Shown piece by piece: positions 51,147 through 60,850 of a DNA stretch of 64,000 nt. The stretch lies in the NCBI RefSeq assembly GCF_028693135.1, contig NZ_JAQUVZ010000009.1, forward strand, positions 1-64,000, in the 5' to 3' direction. This DNA is from Methanosarcina sp. Lineage in GTDB: Archaea; Halobacteriota; Methanosarcinia; Methanosarcinales; Methanosarcinaceae. The notes beneath the pieces were generated by a model, which was given only the letters and a program-made list of their open reading frames with translations, was not told the origin of the DNA and did no database searches. The translations under genes were made by a program, and so were the position numbers. The first letter of the stretch is position 1. Each line of letters opens with the position of its first letter.

Positions 51147-51512
51147 TTACTCCAGCAGTTCCGTATCCTCGTGCGAATAAGCCGGCGCACAGCAGCAGAG
51201 AATTTTCAGTTCCTTTTCCCCGGGATTTCGGACCCTGTGCGGAATTCCAGGGGCAATACAAATAGAATCTCCTTTTCTGACCTCGAATTCTTCAGAGCCG
51301 AGGGTCATTATCCCGCTACCTTCTGTAATGTGATAGATTTCTTCGGTTATCCGGTGTTTGTGAAGAAAAGTTTTACCTCCGGCAGGCACGATGGCTTCGG
51401 CGAGGCTCTGTTCTGAGTTACCGTGGACTGTGGGGTGCATAAGTTCGCGGATTATTGAGCCGTCTTTTGTGATGTAGGGTTCTACCTTTTCATATTCGGT
51501 TTTAAGGGACAT
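51147..51512 (-). CDS. Cupin domain protein
   Basis: A 121-residue single-domain cupin. Cupin motif 1 is FLHKHRITEEIYHITEGSG (metal-binding His, His, Glu and His positions), motif 2 PGIPHRVRN. The small beta-barrel binds a metal; such proteins include sugar isomerases, oxygenases and sensors, and the reaction here is unknown. The tail has CCCAPAYSHEDTELLE with three adjacent cysteines, an unusual feature. A duplicate of this tail survives at 47282. The first codon at 51512 (MSLKTEYEKVEPY) is a good start. Confidence 0.88.
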   Translation of the reverse strand: MSLKTEYEKVEPYITKDGSIIRELMHPTVHGNSEQSLAEAIVPAGGKTFLHKHRITEEIYHITEGSGIMTLGSEEFEVRKGDSICIAPGIPHRVRNPGEKELKILCCCAPAYSHEDTELLE

Positions 51513-51721
51513 TCAAAACTACTGGAACTAACAACTATATAAATATTTTACATTTAAAGAGATTGGGGTATTTCGTCTTCCAGAAAAAAGTATCCTTCCA
51601 GATAAAAAGCCAGATAAAAAGCCAGATAAAAAATGAGATAACAGGATGTACAGCTGGAGAGAAATTAAAATCCGTTTATAAATCTGTCTATCGGGCATTA
51701 TAGATCAAGTATCCTAGAAAC

Positions 51722-52204
51722 TCATCTGACCCTTTCCGCCCTTTTTTTAAGGGCATTGTTCATATCTCCAAAGCTGCGTACCGTACCCTTCTCTATAGAC
51801 CATGAAGTGCTGATAATAGGAATTGCAATTCCATTGAATATCTCTTTCTGGATAAAGCGAACCTTGCGGCCTGAAATTTCTTCGAGGATGAGGCTGTGCT
51901 CCCCATCGAGCAACCCAGGGAAAAAGAAACTTCCTTTCCATGTAAGCTCTTTTCCGGGCTCCAGGCGAATGATCCTCGGGTGAATGATCACTCCTTTTTT
52001 TTCCCACTCCGGCTTCATATGGACTTTAATTTTGCTCCCGACCTTTGCCTCCCCACTGATTTCCTTTATGTAGGGGTTCCAGTTGGGATAGGCTGCAAAA
52101 TCCATAAGAATCTGCCAGATGCGGTCCACAGAAGCGAAAATTTCAATTTCTGTGCTGATTTCTTTTTTGAACCCGATGGTTGCAACTCCTCTTTCACTTT
52201 TCAT
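51722..52204 (-). CDS. SRPBCC (START-like) family protein
   Basis: A 160-residue protein of the polyketide cyclase/SRPBCC type: IEIFASVDRIWQILMDFAAY then PNWNPYIKEI, VGSKIKVHMKP, LEPGKELTWKGSFFFPGLLDGEHSLILE and FIQKEIFNGIAIP. The fold makes a deep pocket for a hydrophobic ligand. No function can be assigned. The ATG at 52204 gives MKSERGVATIGFKKE; an in-frame later start is possible. Transcribed alone. Confidence 0.85.
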   Translation of the reverse strand: MKSERGVATIGFKKEISTEIEIFASVDRIWQILMDFAAYPNWNPYIKEISGEAKVGSKIKVHMKPEWEKKGVIIHPRIIRLEPGKELTWKGSFFFPGLLDGEHSLILEEISGRKVRFIQKEIFNGIAIPIISTSWSIEKGTVRSFGDMNNALKKRAERVR

Positions 52205-52302
52205 GTTTTTTCTTAGTCTATCGAAGGCAAACTTATTAACCCTGCTTATTTAGACCGGGAGCAGGGGAGATTAAGTAGAAAAAAGAAGGTTCGGACTATA
52301 AG

Positions 52303-52420
52303 TTCAGTTAACTCAGTCAGTTAACTCAGTCAGTTAACCCAATCAGTTAACCCAATCAGTTAACCCAGTCAGTTAACCCAGTCAGTCAACCCAGTAAATC
52401 AGTCAGCTCAGTCAGTCAGC
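52303..52420. repeat. 13-bp minisatellite
   Basis: About seven clean units of CAGTTAACYCARTY (13 bases, CAGTTAACCCAGT or CAGTTAACCCAAT) then decayed AGTCAGCTCAGTCAG copies. Non-coding, between two leftward genes. Expected to vary between strains. Confidence 0.85.
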
Positions 52421-52462
52421 TATTCTTACAGCTCACTCAAAACTCATTTTGCATAAAGTCCT

Positions 52463-53137
52463 TTAAAACCTTCCGAATAATTTATTTCTCATTTTTCGCT
52501 TTACGCTCCCTGCCATCTGTTTCAGGATTATAGGGGTGGGCGTATTTTTCCCTGCAGGAGCAACTTTACCTTCTCTTATTGCTTTCAAAACGGCTTCAAC
52601 TGTGTTTTCAGAGGCATCAATTTCAGTGTATGCCTGCCCGACCATTTCTGGAATATGGGAATCGCTTCCTGCAACTCCAGGGAGTCCAAGTCTTATTGCC
52701 TCAGCCAGAGCTTCCCGGTTGGCTGAATTGAAAAGGCAGCGAGAATTGAAGACCTCAACTGCATCTATATCAAGCCCTTCCAAACTTCCTATCCCGTGGG
52801 AACTGCTCTTGAAAGGGTGAGGAATAATAACCGTGCCTCCAAGTTTTCGAGCCCTGCGGATAGTTTCTTCCGGACTTAACAGAGGTTCAATATTTTCCCT
52901 GACCCCGAGAACCAGAATATGCCCTTTTGAAGAACTAACCTCTATCCCGGGAATGACTGTGATTTCAAAACCAAGCTCCAGGGCTTTTTTAGCACAGGCA
53001 AGCCCTCCTTGAACCGTATCATGGTCACAGATAGCAAATCCGTCAAGTCCCCTTTTACGGGCAGTCTCAAGAATATCTTCATGGCTTGACTCACTATCTT
53101 TTGAATGCTCGGAATGTACGTGAAGATCGAATTTCAT
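52463..53137 (-). CDS. PHP domain phosphoesterase
   Basis: A 224-residue protein with all PHP metal-binding motifs: DLHVHSEHSKDS, FAICDHDTVQG, IPGIEVSS, IIPHPFKSS and GVAGSDSHIPEMVG. PHP enzymes are trinuclear-metal phosphoesterases acting on nucleotides or histidinol phosphate-like substrates. The closest style is the archaeal YciV/TrpH-like group that removes nucleotides from RNA or pAp. The tail KQMAGSVKRKMRNKLFGRF is basic. Transcribed alone between minisatellites. Confidence 0.9.
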   Translation of the reverse strand: MKFDLHVHSEHSKDSESSHEDILETARKRGLDGFAICDHDTVQGGLACAKKALELGFEITVIPGIEVSSSKGHILVLGVRENIEPLLSPEETIRRARKLGGTVIIPHPFKSSSHGIGSLEGLDIDAVEVFNSRCLFNSANREALAEAIRLGLPGVAGSDSHIPEMVGQAYTEIDASENTVEAVLKAIREGKVAPAGKNTPTPIILKQMAGSVKRKMRNKLFGRF

Positions 53138-53267
53138 GCTAATATAAAAATGAGCGATGAAGTTATATAAATTTTGAAACGGAAACGAAAAAAGAGATAA
53201 AGAAAGGAAGCAGGCACATGATACCTTGCTTTATATCACATAAGAATTCCGAAAAGAGAATCGGGAC

Positions 53268-53368
53268 AACTGAATAAGGATAACTGAATAAGGAAAACTG
53301 AATAAGGAAAACTGAATAAGAAAAACTGAATAAGGAAAACTGAATAAGGAAAACTGAATAAGGATAAA
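53268..53368. repeat. 14-bp minisatellite
   Basis: Seven copies of AACTGAATAAGGAA or a one-base variant (AAGGAT, AAGAAA) in exact 14-base register. Non-coding, between the PHP gene and hflX. Confidence 0.85.
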
Positions 53369-53677
53369 CAAACCGAAAAAAATGACAGGAGGAATAGCGA
53401 ACGGGCAAATGGATATAAAAAATCTGGTGTAGGGGTAGTTTAGGATATTAGGAGGGTCTGATGTATTCAGTAGACACCCGTTCGCAAACAAACAAACAAC
53501 TTTCGGGTATAAATATCTTTCGTAGACATACGAACAATATTCAGGTTATGAAAAAAGAATTTCGGAACAGAAAAAAATTAGGAAATGTATGGATAATATA
53601 CTAATTGATTTATATAATTAGAAAAGCTTTTTATTTTTCCATACTGCCTTAAAAAGTACCAAAAAACGCAATCTTCA

Positions 53678-54958
53678 TCATTCACCCTCATTCAGTTCAA
53701 GAGATTTAATCCTGTTGAGAATCTCTGTTCTTGCCTCATAATCCACTGAAATTCGCTCCCCGTACTCAACATTGTGTACAATACCCTCATCGTACAGCCA
53801 GGAGAGAATTGACATCCCTTTTTCCGAATTTGGAAGGGAAAAGGAGTAGAAAGACCAGGCAGGAAGATGTTTGATTATCTCGGCTTTTAACTCCTGCATG
53901 CCAGCCTTTTCTATTGCGGAAACGAACACAGGATTGGGAGCCATATAGCCAATTTCTTCCATAACAGCTTCAAGTTCGGATGCTTCAAGCAAATCGGTCT
54001 TGTTAAGCACCGTAATCATCGGAACCCCCTGAATACGGTCCCAGAGAGTATCGTGAGCTGTGGAAAGTTTCTGCAGGATTATCTCGGGTTTTTCGCTTAC
54101 ATCGACTACCAGCAGGATAAGGTCGGAAAGAAAGATCTCATCGAGGGTGGATTTGAAGGCGTCAACCAGCCAGTGCGGGAGCTCCTCTATAAACCCTACG
54201 GTATCTGTCAAAAGAGCCTTTCTTCCTCCAAGTTCAAGGGCCCGGGTAGTCGGCACAAGAGTTGTAAAGAGCATATTCTGTGCTTCAACGCTTTCGTCAA
54301 CAATGGAATTGAAGAGAGTGCTTTTTCCGGCATTGGTATAACCAGCAAGGGAAACCAGGGAAAACCCTTTCCTATGCCGGAAAACCCGCAGAGACTCGTC
54401 ATCTTTTTCTGCAGACTCAAGTTCACTTTCAATCCTTGTTATCCTTTTCTTCAGGCCCTGTTCATAAGCGTCCTCATAGTCCCCAAGCCCCATGAAACCT
54501 GCCTTTTCCTCCTTTTTAAGAATGGAAACAATAGCTCTTGCCCTCGGGATCTCGTACCTCAGCCTCGCAAGTTCAACCTGCAGCTTGGACCTTCGGGTGG
54601 TAGCTCTTTTTGCAAAGATCTCAAGGATAAGCTGGAACTTGTCTATTACCTGGCACCCGCAGGTTTCCGAGATATTGAAAAGCTGAATTGTAGATAGCTT
54701 GTTATAAAAGATGACCTTTTCAGCCCTATTTAGTCTCACAAGTTCGGCAAGCTCTTCTATCTTTCCTCTCCCCAGCTGGTACTTGGAATCCGGAAATTTT
54801 GTCTGCGTAAGTTCCCCAACAGGAACATAGCCTGCAGCCCTTGTAAGTTCCCTGAGTTCCTCAAAGAGATATTCGCTGCGTTCAGGGTCAGCCCGCGGAT
54901 TGGTTCTTTTTACGAGAATTACCCGGTTTTCGGTTTCTATATTTTGTTCTGCTGTAAT
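53678..54958 (-). CDS. hflX: GTPase HflX, apparently starting at ATT
   Basis: A 426-codon frame. The G domain has GYTNAGKSTLFN (G1), FTTLVPT (switch), DTVGFIEELP (G3) and VLNKTDLLE (G4). Before it lie the HflX N-terminal domain (NPRADPERSEYLFEELRELT, GYVPVGELTQTKFPDSKYQLG) and a coiled coil. HflX binds ribosomes and helps split or rescue them. The conserved N-terminal domain has no ATG, GTG or TTG in front of it: the frame begins after the upstream gene's TGA with AAC-ATT-ACA. An ATT at 54956-54958 with GAGG just upstream is the best candidate; the first usual start, GTG at 54739, would remove the conserved part. Overlaps the operon with the DUF2209-like gene. Confidence 0.85.
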   Translation of the reverse strand: MTAEQNIETENRVILVKRTNPRADPERSEYLFEELRELTRAAGYVPVGELTQTKFPDSKYQLGRGKIEELAELVRLNRAEKVIFYNKLSTIQLFNISETCGCQVIDKFQLILEIFAKRATTRRSKLQVELARLRYEIPRARAIVSILKKEEKAGFMGLGDYEDAYEQGLKKRITRIESELESAEKDDESLRVFRHRKGFSLVSLAGYTNAGKSTLFNSIVDESVEAQNMLFTTLVPTTRALELGGRKALLTDTVGFIEELPHWLVDAFKSTLDEIFLSDLILLVVDVSEKPEIILQKLSTAHDTLWDRIQGVPMITVLNKTDLLEASELEAVMEEIGYMAPNPVFVSAIEKAGMQELKAEIIKHLPAWSFYSFSLPNSEKGMSILSWLYDEGIVHNVEYGERISVDYEARTEILNRIKSLELNEGE

Positions 54959-54961
54959 GTT

Positions 54962-55357
54962 TCACGCCTCAATGACAAGTTCTTTAATAAGTAAATTTCG
55001 AGCGCTCAAAGAAATATGGTGAGCAAGTTCGATAGCCCTTCTCTCAGCCAGGGACTCCTGGTACTTAAACGCCCCTGAAAACATACTTTCTGGCACCCAC
55101 AGGGGCTGGTTATACATATCCCCTTTTTCTGCCACAATTGTCCCCTCAAAGGAAAGCTGGTTAGCCGTATCCTCAATCAGCTGCACGACGTCAAGCAAAC
55201 CGGGTGCTTTATTAAGCCAGATCGGAAGGATTTTCACCTGCTTAACTTTCTCGATATGGTCCGCAGAAACAGTAAGGGCTGCTGCCGCACAGACCATGTA
55301 GTAGCCGCCTTTGATCCTGTGCCTGCCCGATATGTCCACTGCAATAATATCCCACAT
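54962..55357 (-). CDS. DUF2209-like methanogen protein
   Basis: A 131-residue protein starting MWDIIAVDISGRHRIKGGYY. It has the look of the DUF2209 family restricted to methanogens: an acidic DIS strand near the start, RNase H-like spacing (D-x-S-G-R-H), and a C-terminal helix AERRAIELAHHISLSARNLL. The function is not known. The ATG at 55357 has a strong GGAGGGTGA site. It precedes hflX by three bases, so the two are translated together, and a role in ribosome or RNA handling is a reasonable guess. Confidence 0.7.
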   Translation of the reverse strand: MWDIIAVDISGRHRIKGGYYMVCAAAALTVSADHIEKVKQVKILPIWLNKAPGLLDVVQLIEDTANQLSFEGTIVAEKGDMYNQPLWVPESMFSGAFKYQESLAERRAIELAHHISLSARNLLIKELVIEA

Positions 55358-55558
55358 TTATGCTTCACCCTCCTTCCTGGATGAAAACCAGGTTTTCACA
55401 AAACCCTTAAGAGAACGACGAATGTGTTTACTCAGATCTAATCTACTCAGATCAATAATCTTTACTCAAGCCTGCTCGAAGAAATATAATATGAAATATA
55501 ATATGAAATATAATATGAAATTTCATTTAATATGAAATTTCATTTTGACTCTACGTAA

Positions 55559-56620
55559 TCACATTTTGACTCTGCCAATATCCAGGTACTCGACTCCGTC
55601 CCCTTTCTCGATTGAAAAGAGCATTCGTTTGCGCACGCTGTTTGCAAGCCGGACAGCCCCGGACAGAACCGGAAGCCTGAACTCGTAATCTACAGGGATT
55701 ACGTTTACAAGATACTCGGAATGGGGAATTTTTTCAATGGAATCGACTTTCCTGTAGACCCTGAAATGGGTCCCGAACTTAAAACCTGTCTTGACCACGT
55801 GCCCTGAGTCCCGCAGAGCTTTATAAGCAAGGTATTTCCGCAGGAAAGAACCTTCGATTTCCGAGGCTTTCTCAACAAACTCTTCGAACGAAAAGACCTT
55901 TCCTTTCCTGTCCCTGACAACTATAATCCCCCGCGAAAAGAGGTAGAGGGACTCAACAAGGGAAAGCTGCAGCCTTTCAGGGTCGAGCATTTTTCCGTAG
56001 AAACCTCTGGCATAAAGAGCCCCGGAAGCCTGAGCGTCCCAGGCGATTACCCTGTCTTCGAGGAAAGTTGCATCGGTTTTGACTGCAGGGAAAGGCTCAG
56101 GCATCTCCCCTTCAGGGGCAGCGGTTTTAATCTCGTAGAAGGTGAGGTCACTTTCTTCATCCACCACAGCCAGGATAAACTGCTTGTGCACATTTTCTGC
56201 CGAGACGACTGAATCCTGCAAAAGCTTTACAGAAAGAAGCTGCCTTTCCGACAGGACATGGACAAAAATTTTTGCCGCACTTTTTCCGGGATGGCTGCCT
56301 CTAGGGTATACCCTGAAGTCCACAGCTGAAGGCTGGACATAATACCCCCTCTCTTTGAGGTCTTTGTAAACGATATATTTCAGCTCGAAATTCGGCTGCC
56401 TCAGAGAAGCCTGTTCGAAAAATGCCCTGAAATCAAGCAGTTTTCCTTCAAGCTCTATCTCGAGTTTTCCTCTGAACTGGAGGTATGCTGCTTCCACAAG
56501 AGAGAGTTCAAGCCCGCCGTCCCTGGGACGCCCGAAATAACCAGTTTTGTAAAGCTCGGCCACCGCGTCCGTTCCGGCAAGGACTCGGTCCCCTTTAAGT
56601 TGTGTTTTCAATAGGTTCAC
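55559..56620 (-). CDS. endA: tRNA-splicing endonuclease EndA
   Basis: A 353-residue protein with two related halves, as in the alpha-type archaeal endonucleases that cut bulge-helix-bulge introns from pre-tRNA. The catalytic C-terminal half shows LSLVESLYLFSRGIIVV, FLRKYLAYKALRDSGHVVKTG and the core GTHFRVYRK (His), with the Lys near SEYLVNVIP. The N-terminal half, LSLVEAAYLQFRGKLEIE and KYIVYKDLKERGYYV, has the same layout. The length fits a homodimer of two-repeat chains. The start ATG at 56620. Last of a leftward run after a gap; AT-rich DNA lies on both sides. Confidence 0.93.
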   Translation of the reverse strand: MNLLKTQLKGDRVLAGTDAVAELYKTGYFGRPRDGGLELSLVEAAYLQFRGKLEIELEGKLLDFRAFFEQASLRQPNFELKYIVYKDLKERGYYVQPSAVDFRVYPRGSHPGKSAAKIFVHVLSERQLLSVKLLQDSVVSAENVHKQFILAVVDEESDLTFYEIKTAAPEGEMPEPFPAVKTDATFLEDRVIAWDAQASGALYARGFYGKMLDPERLQLSLVESLYLFSRGIIVVRDRKGKVFSFEEFVEKASEIEGSFLRKYLAYKALRDSGHVVKTGFKFGTHFRVYRKVDSIEKIPHSEYLVNVIPVDYEFRLPVLSGAVRLANSVRKRMLFSIEKGDGVEYLDIGRVKM

Positions 56621-56951
56621 CTGAAAAGAAAATAGAATAAAAATAAGTTTTATGGAATATATTTTGTAATATTCGAGGTTTTAACAATCTGGTTTATAAC
56701 CATCTGGATTATTATTCTGGATTATAATAATCGGGATTATTATTCTGGCTTTTAAAAATCCAGCCTGTAATTCCTGGTGTGTAATAATCTGCTTAATATA
56801 ATATTGTTTTTTCGACCTGCAAAAGCAGGTGACCCGCAACTGACAGCACGATTATGTAACTTTGACTAATGCTTATTATAATTTCGAATAATACCTTTCG
56901 GTTGAAAACCCGGATCGAACCGACAGGAGCACGCAGGCATATATTATATTT
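56621..56951. other. Intergenic region with repeated ATTATTCTGG
   Basis: About 330 AT-rich bases between endA and cfbB. Four imperfect copies of TCTGGATTATTATTCTGG (about 56688-56760) form a tandem repeat with a period near 26. No gene is seen. Confidence 0.45.
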
Positions 56952-58454
56952 TTACCGGGAAGCCCCGGAAGCCTTTGAATCCCTGAACTTACGGGCAGCT
57001 TCGACAAGTGAACCAGCAAGTTCCCTGTATGCGACTCCGTGCAGGTGAGCGTAAGAACCAAGGGTATTGCTGGCAATAAGCCCGTCCCTGTCTCCTTGTA
57101 TTCCGGTTCCCCTTGAGAGGGTTATTGCAAATTCCGCATCATCGGGGATTTCCCGTATTTCGGAGTGGTGGAACTCATGCCCCTTGAAGCTGTTGCCTGC
57201 TTTTCCGAGAATGCAGTCCCTATCAAGGGTCCCGATATTGTAACTGACAACCCTTGTCTGCCCCATAATTGTGTGCCCGGGAAGCGCCCCGACCATTAAA
57301 TAGGTAGACTCGGGCATCGAAGCATCATGGTATGTGCCCTTTCCCGGGACCCCGGTACTGATTTTTTCTGTGAGGTACATGAGCCCCCCGCACTCGGCGT
57401 ATATGGGCATACCTGCAGCAGAAGCTTCTTTGATACTTATCCGCATGGACTCGTTGGCTTCGAGTTCGGCTGCAAAAAGTTCAGGGTAGCCGCCTCCTAT
57501 ATAGAGCCCGTCAACCTCAGGAAGCCGAGAATCTTTTACCGGGCTGAAGTAAACAATCTCCGCCCCGGCAAGTTCCAGCAGGTCGATATTATCATGGTAG
57601 TAAAAGTTGAAAGCCTCATCAAGGGCAATACCTATCCTCGGCCCGGGAGATTCTGCACCAACATCGGGGGAAAAAACACTATTTTCGGAACTTTTCAGGG
57701 GTTTTGCGCTCCCTGCGATTTCCAGGATGCGGTCTACATCAATTCCTTTAGTGATAATCCCTTCAATTCCCCGAAGCCTGTCCTCAAACCCTTCGTCTCC
57801 AAGCCTCCGCCTGCCTTCAAGCGCAGGCATGAGCCCGAGGTGGCGCATGGAAATCTGCATGGCGGGATCCCTTGGAATGATTCCTATAACCGGCACGCCA
57901 GTATAGTATTCTATTGCCTCTTTTGCCTTTTGTGCATGGCGGAGACCCCCGATATTATTAAGGATAACACCTGCAATTTCCACGTCAGGGTCGAAATTCT
58001 TATAGCCGCTTACAAGGGCTGCAGCAGAACGGGTAATGCTGCGGGCATTGATTACGAAAACCACAGGGCATTTGAGGATCTTTGCGATCTGGGCGGTACT
58101 TCCCAGGTCGCTCAAGCTTTCAAATCCCTCATAAAGCCCCCTGACACCTTCGATAATTGCAATGTCAGCTCCGCCCCCGGTTTCACAGGCATGGGAGTAG
58201 ACGTCAAGAATCCCTTCTTCGTCCATCAGGTACCCATCAAGGTTCCGGCAGAACCTGTCGGTGATTTCAGTATGATAACTGGGGTCAATATAGTCAAGGG
58301 CGACCTTGAAGGACTGAACTTTATACCCTCTTGAAACAAGGGCAGCCATAAGACCCATGGAAATCGTGGTCTTGCCTGAAGAGGAACGGTCTGCAGAAAT
58401 AAGGACTCTGGGAATGCTCCCTGCCTCTGTTCCGGATTGTTTGCTGTGGGACAT
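56952..58454 (-). CDS. cfbB: Ni-sirohydrochlorin a,c-diamide synthase CfbB
   Basis: A 500-residue enzyme that amidates the a and c acetate groups of Ni-sirohydrochlorin with ATP and glutamine, step two of coenzyme F430 synthesis. It is like cobyrinate a,c-diamide synthase: P-loop VLISADRSSSGKTTISMGLM near the start, the dethiobiotin-synthetase-like fold, and a class I glutamine amidotransferase end with the Cys in PIYAECGGLMYL. I start at MSHSKQSG (58454), which has GAGGGT ten bases before it; the frame opens 11 codons earlier without such a site. Its place in the cfb cluster supports the nickel over the cobalt pathway. Confidence 0.92.
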   Translation of the reverse strand: MSHSKQSGTEAGSIPRVLISADRSSSGKTTISMGLMAALVSRGYKVQSFKVALDYIDPSYHTEITDRFCRNLDGYLMDEEGILDVYSHACETGGGADIAIIEGVRGLYEGFESLSDLGSTAQIAKILKCPVVFVINARSITRSAAALVSGYKNFDPDVEIAGVILNNIGGLRHAQKAKEAIEYYTGVPVIGIIPRDPAMQISMRHLGLMPALEGRRRLGDEGFEDRLRGIEGIITKGIDVDRILEIAGSAKPLKSSENSVFSPDVGAESPGPRIGIALDEAFNFYYHDNIDLLELAGAEIVYFSPVKDSRLPEVDGLYIGGGYPELFAAELEANESMRISIKEASAAGMPIYAECGGLMYLTEKISTGVPGKGTYHDASMPESTYLMVGALPGHTIMGQTRVVSYNIGTLDRDCILGKAGNSFKGHEFHHSEIREIPDDAEFAITLSRGTGIQGDRDGLIASNTLGSYAHLHGVAYRELAGSLVEAARKFRDSKASGASR

Positions 58455-58523
58455 GATTTCAATACCCTCTGAAGTCAGTTTATCCATTGAACGTATATTG
58501 TGGCACAGGTAAGTTTTTGCGGT

Positions 58524-59321
58524 TCACTTTGTCATTTCCCTTAACCGCTCATCGCTCAGGTGGGCTGCCATAACCTTCTTTTCGTTATTCAGAATTGCTT
58601 TTCCAAGCTGGCGGTAGATTTCAGCAATGTCGGAGTCAGGAGCTTTTTCCATGACAGAATACCCGTCTCGCTCGCAGACCTGAACTACATCCCGCTTGGG
58701 GATAAAAGCCATAAGCTGACTGCCGATTTCCTCAGAAAACTTCCTGACGATTTCCTCTTCCCGGATAGCGTTTCTGGAATTACAGATAATCCCGCTAAGC
58801 GGCATTCCGATTTTGGAAAGCCCTTTGCAGATGTTGTTTGCTGCATAGAGGGGCATATATTCCCCTGAGGTCAGGACGTATGCCTCATTTACATAGCCTT
58901 TTCGGACAGGGGCAACAAACCCGCCGCAGACGATGTCTCCTGGCACGTCGTAGATTATAAAGTCCTGTTCTTTAAGGAGGTCTGCGGAAATGCTTTTCAG
59001 TTTTTGAATTGCAACTATGATCCCGCGCCCTGCACAGCCTATACCAGGCTCGGGCCCTCCGGCTTCTATACATTTGACGCCGGCATACCCTTCAAAGACC
59101 ACATCTTTTTCCTTTACTTCCACCCCTTCGCGGATGAGGTCGAGTATGGTTGGGATTCTCCTGCCCCCAAGAAGGGTTATGGACGAATCGCTTTTGGGGT
59201 CGCAGCCTATAATCATGACTTTTTTCCCTGCTTCCGCACAGGCAGCTGCAACGTTTGAGGCTGTGCTCGACTTACCGATGCCGCCTTTTCCGTAAATTGC
59301 AACGATCTTTTGTTTTTTCAA
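58524..59321 (-). CDS. cfbC: Ni-sirohydrochlorin a,c-diamide reductive cyclase, reductase component CfbC
   Basis: A 265-residue NifH-like iron protein. It has the P-loop [17 protein letters not shown], the switch II-like [14 protein letters not shown] and the cysteines that hold the [4Fe-4S] cluster between two subunits (GIGCAGRG and DIVCGG). Using ATP it hands electrons to CfbD for reduction and cyclisation of the tetrapyrrole in F430 synthesis. The start is a TTG at 59321 ([11 protein letters not shown]) with a strong GGGAGGAA site. It lies 70 bases from cfbB and 93 from cfbD. Confidence 0.94.
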   Translation of the reverse strand: MKKQKIVAIYGKGGIGKSSTASNVAAACAEAGKKVMIIGCDPKSDSSITLLGGRRIPTILDLIREGVEVKEKDVVFEGYAGVKCIEAGGPEPGIGCAGRGIIVAIQKLKSISADLLKEQDFIIYDVPGDIVCGGFVAPVRKGYVNEAYVLTSGEYMPLYAANNICKGLSKIGMPLSGIICNSRNAIREEEIVRKFSEEIGSQLMAFIPKRDVVQVCERDGYSVMEKAPDSDIAEIYRQLGKAILNNEKKVMAAHLSDERLREMTK

Positions 59322-59414
59322 ATGATCTTCCTCCCGTTACTTTGATTTTATCCTGAATTTTATCCTGGCTTTATTCTGGATCTTATCCTTACTTTTATCC
59401 TGACTCTTTTCTGT

Positions 59415-60551
59415 TCAGGCTTCATTTACAACTTCTTTTGCAACTTCTTTTGCAACTTCCCTTAATGTGGCTCCGAACTCGGATTCCACTATTTCACTGA
59501 CTCCGAGGGTCTTTGGGTGGAGGTCGATCTCAACCATAACATGCTCGTGCCCCATCTCTTTTAAGGGCAGGACCTGCCTTGGACCATTCGTAACTGAGAT
59601 CAGTTCCATGTGCTGGAGGGTCTCCATCGGGATTGCATGAGGAACGCCTGTGATAACTGCAAAATCGTAATCACTGTATTTTGTCTTTATTAGTTCGCTA
59701 ACCTTTTCCCCCGCAATCGGGTACTCATCCATGCCGCCGATGATTTCGTGAATCTCAATCCCATGGGATATGAAGTCCCGCATGATGAATTTGGCATGCT
59801 GCCTGACCCGCGGGAGCCCGAGTTCCGGGTTGATATTTGCCATATTTACCAGGTTTTCCTGTTTCCCGAGCGAAGCTGCAACCTCATTGACCGCAAGGGT
59901 GATATCTGCAAACATATAGCCTGTTTCTTTTTTGGCGTTCATTATAATGAGGCCTTTCTTGCCTTCCTTGAGGAGTTCAATAAGCCGCCTTGCAACCTGA
60001 TATTTGAGGTCTCCCCTGGAGGGAGCAAGGTATTCCCTGCTCGCAGCCCCGAACCTCTTTTCAACCTCTGTAGCTTTCAAGAGAAGGTATTCCTGGCGCT
60101 CGAATTCTTTACGGTCAATTATCCCTGCATCGAGGGCAGATTCAAGGGCAAAGATCACGCCTTTTGTGTTGTTATGATAGCCTGCGTGCACTTCGACTTC
60201 AATAACAGGGATATCCGGGTTTGCTTCAAGCACGGCGTCGTGCATTTCCTCCCCTATGATCATGCTGGCACAGGTGCCGACAACCCCTATAATTTTAGGG
60301 TTGAAGAGTTCGATGGACTTGTTGATAACCTGTACAAGCCGGTCATGCCCACCGAAAACAAAGCCATTCTCGTCAAGCCCTGTAGTGACTACATGTATCC
60401 CGTCTTCTTCAAGCAGCCTCGCATGTTTGAATGAACAGCCAGGGGGTCCGTGCAGGATTGCAACATCGACGTTTAAGTCCCTGAGGGTATAAAGAGCCGC
60501 AACGATTGAACTCGGACGGGGATGAATAATTGAAATCTCTTTTTGAGTCAT
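59415..60551 (-). CDS. cfbD: Ni-sirohydrochlorin a,c-diamide reductive cyclase, catalytic component CfbD
   Basis: A 378-residue NifD/NifK-like protein that binds the tetrapyrrole substrate and, with CfbC, carries out the six-electron reduction and ring closure to seco-F430. Cysteines for an iron-sulfur cluster are seen in [14 protein letters not shown] and [14 protein letters not shown]. The tail has a repeated [11 protein letters not shown] ending, from short in-frame repeats of GCAACTTCTTTT at 59440. The ATG at 60551 opens [15 protein letters not shown]. Confidence 0.94.
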   Translation of the reverse strand: MTQKEISIIHPRPSSIVAALYTLRDLNVDVAILHGPPGCSFKHARLLEEDGIHVVTTGLDENGFVFGGHDRLVQVINKSIELFNPKIIGVVGTCASMIIGEEMHDAVLEANPDIPVIEVEVHAGYHNNTKGVIFALESALDAGIIDRKEFERQEYLLLKATEVEKRFGAASREYLAPSRGDLKYQVARRLIELLKEGKKGLIIMNAKKETGYMFADITLAVNEVAASLGKQENLVNMANINPELGLPRVRQHAKFIMRDFISHGIEIHEIIGGMDEYPIAGEKVSELIKTKYSDYDFAVITGVPHAIPMETLQHMELISVTNGPRQVLPLKEMGHEHVMVEIDLHPKTLGVSEIVESEFGATLREVAKEVAKEVVNEA

Positions 60552-60850
60552 GACAAATCCTCTTATTCTGATTATATGAATGTTGATATGAGTTTCACCC
60601 GGGAGATTCCGGAATCTCGCAGGACTGTGAAACCCGCCTGAACGGGAAGAAGGTATCCGGAAGCAGGATCAGTTGAAAGTTAAACAAGCAATGGAAACGA
60701 ATACAGATTGGAAGACCCTGTATAAAATTGTATCATAAAATTCCTGTGAAAAGCCCGTGGCCTGATCCGGAATTCCTGCCAGTTTTCCAGAGCCGGCCTG
60801 ATAATTATCGAAGGAACAACATGCATAAGAGATCCCCGGAGGAACAGTGC
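60552..60850. other. 299-base gap between cfbD and cfbE
   Basis: A long gap for genes of one pathway on one strand. It contains GGGAGATTCC-GGAATCTCGC (60601-60620, an inverted repeat GAGATTCC/GGAATCTC on the plus strand), and GAAAGTTAAACAAGC. It may carry an internal promoter or RNA switch for cfbDCB. I found no match to cobalamin riboswitch boxes. Confidence 0.4.

Noticed and set aside
60552-60850. A cobalamin-type riboswitch in the cfbE-cfbD gap
   Set aside because: Stretches such as CCGGAATCTCGCAGGACTGTG are only loosely like B12 boxes and the required conserved elements are not found in order on either strand.
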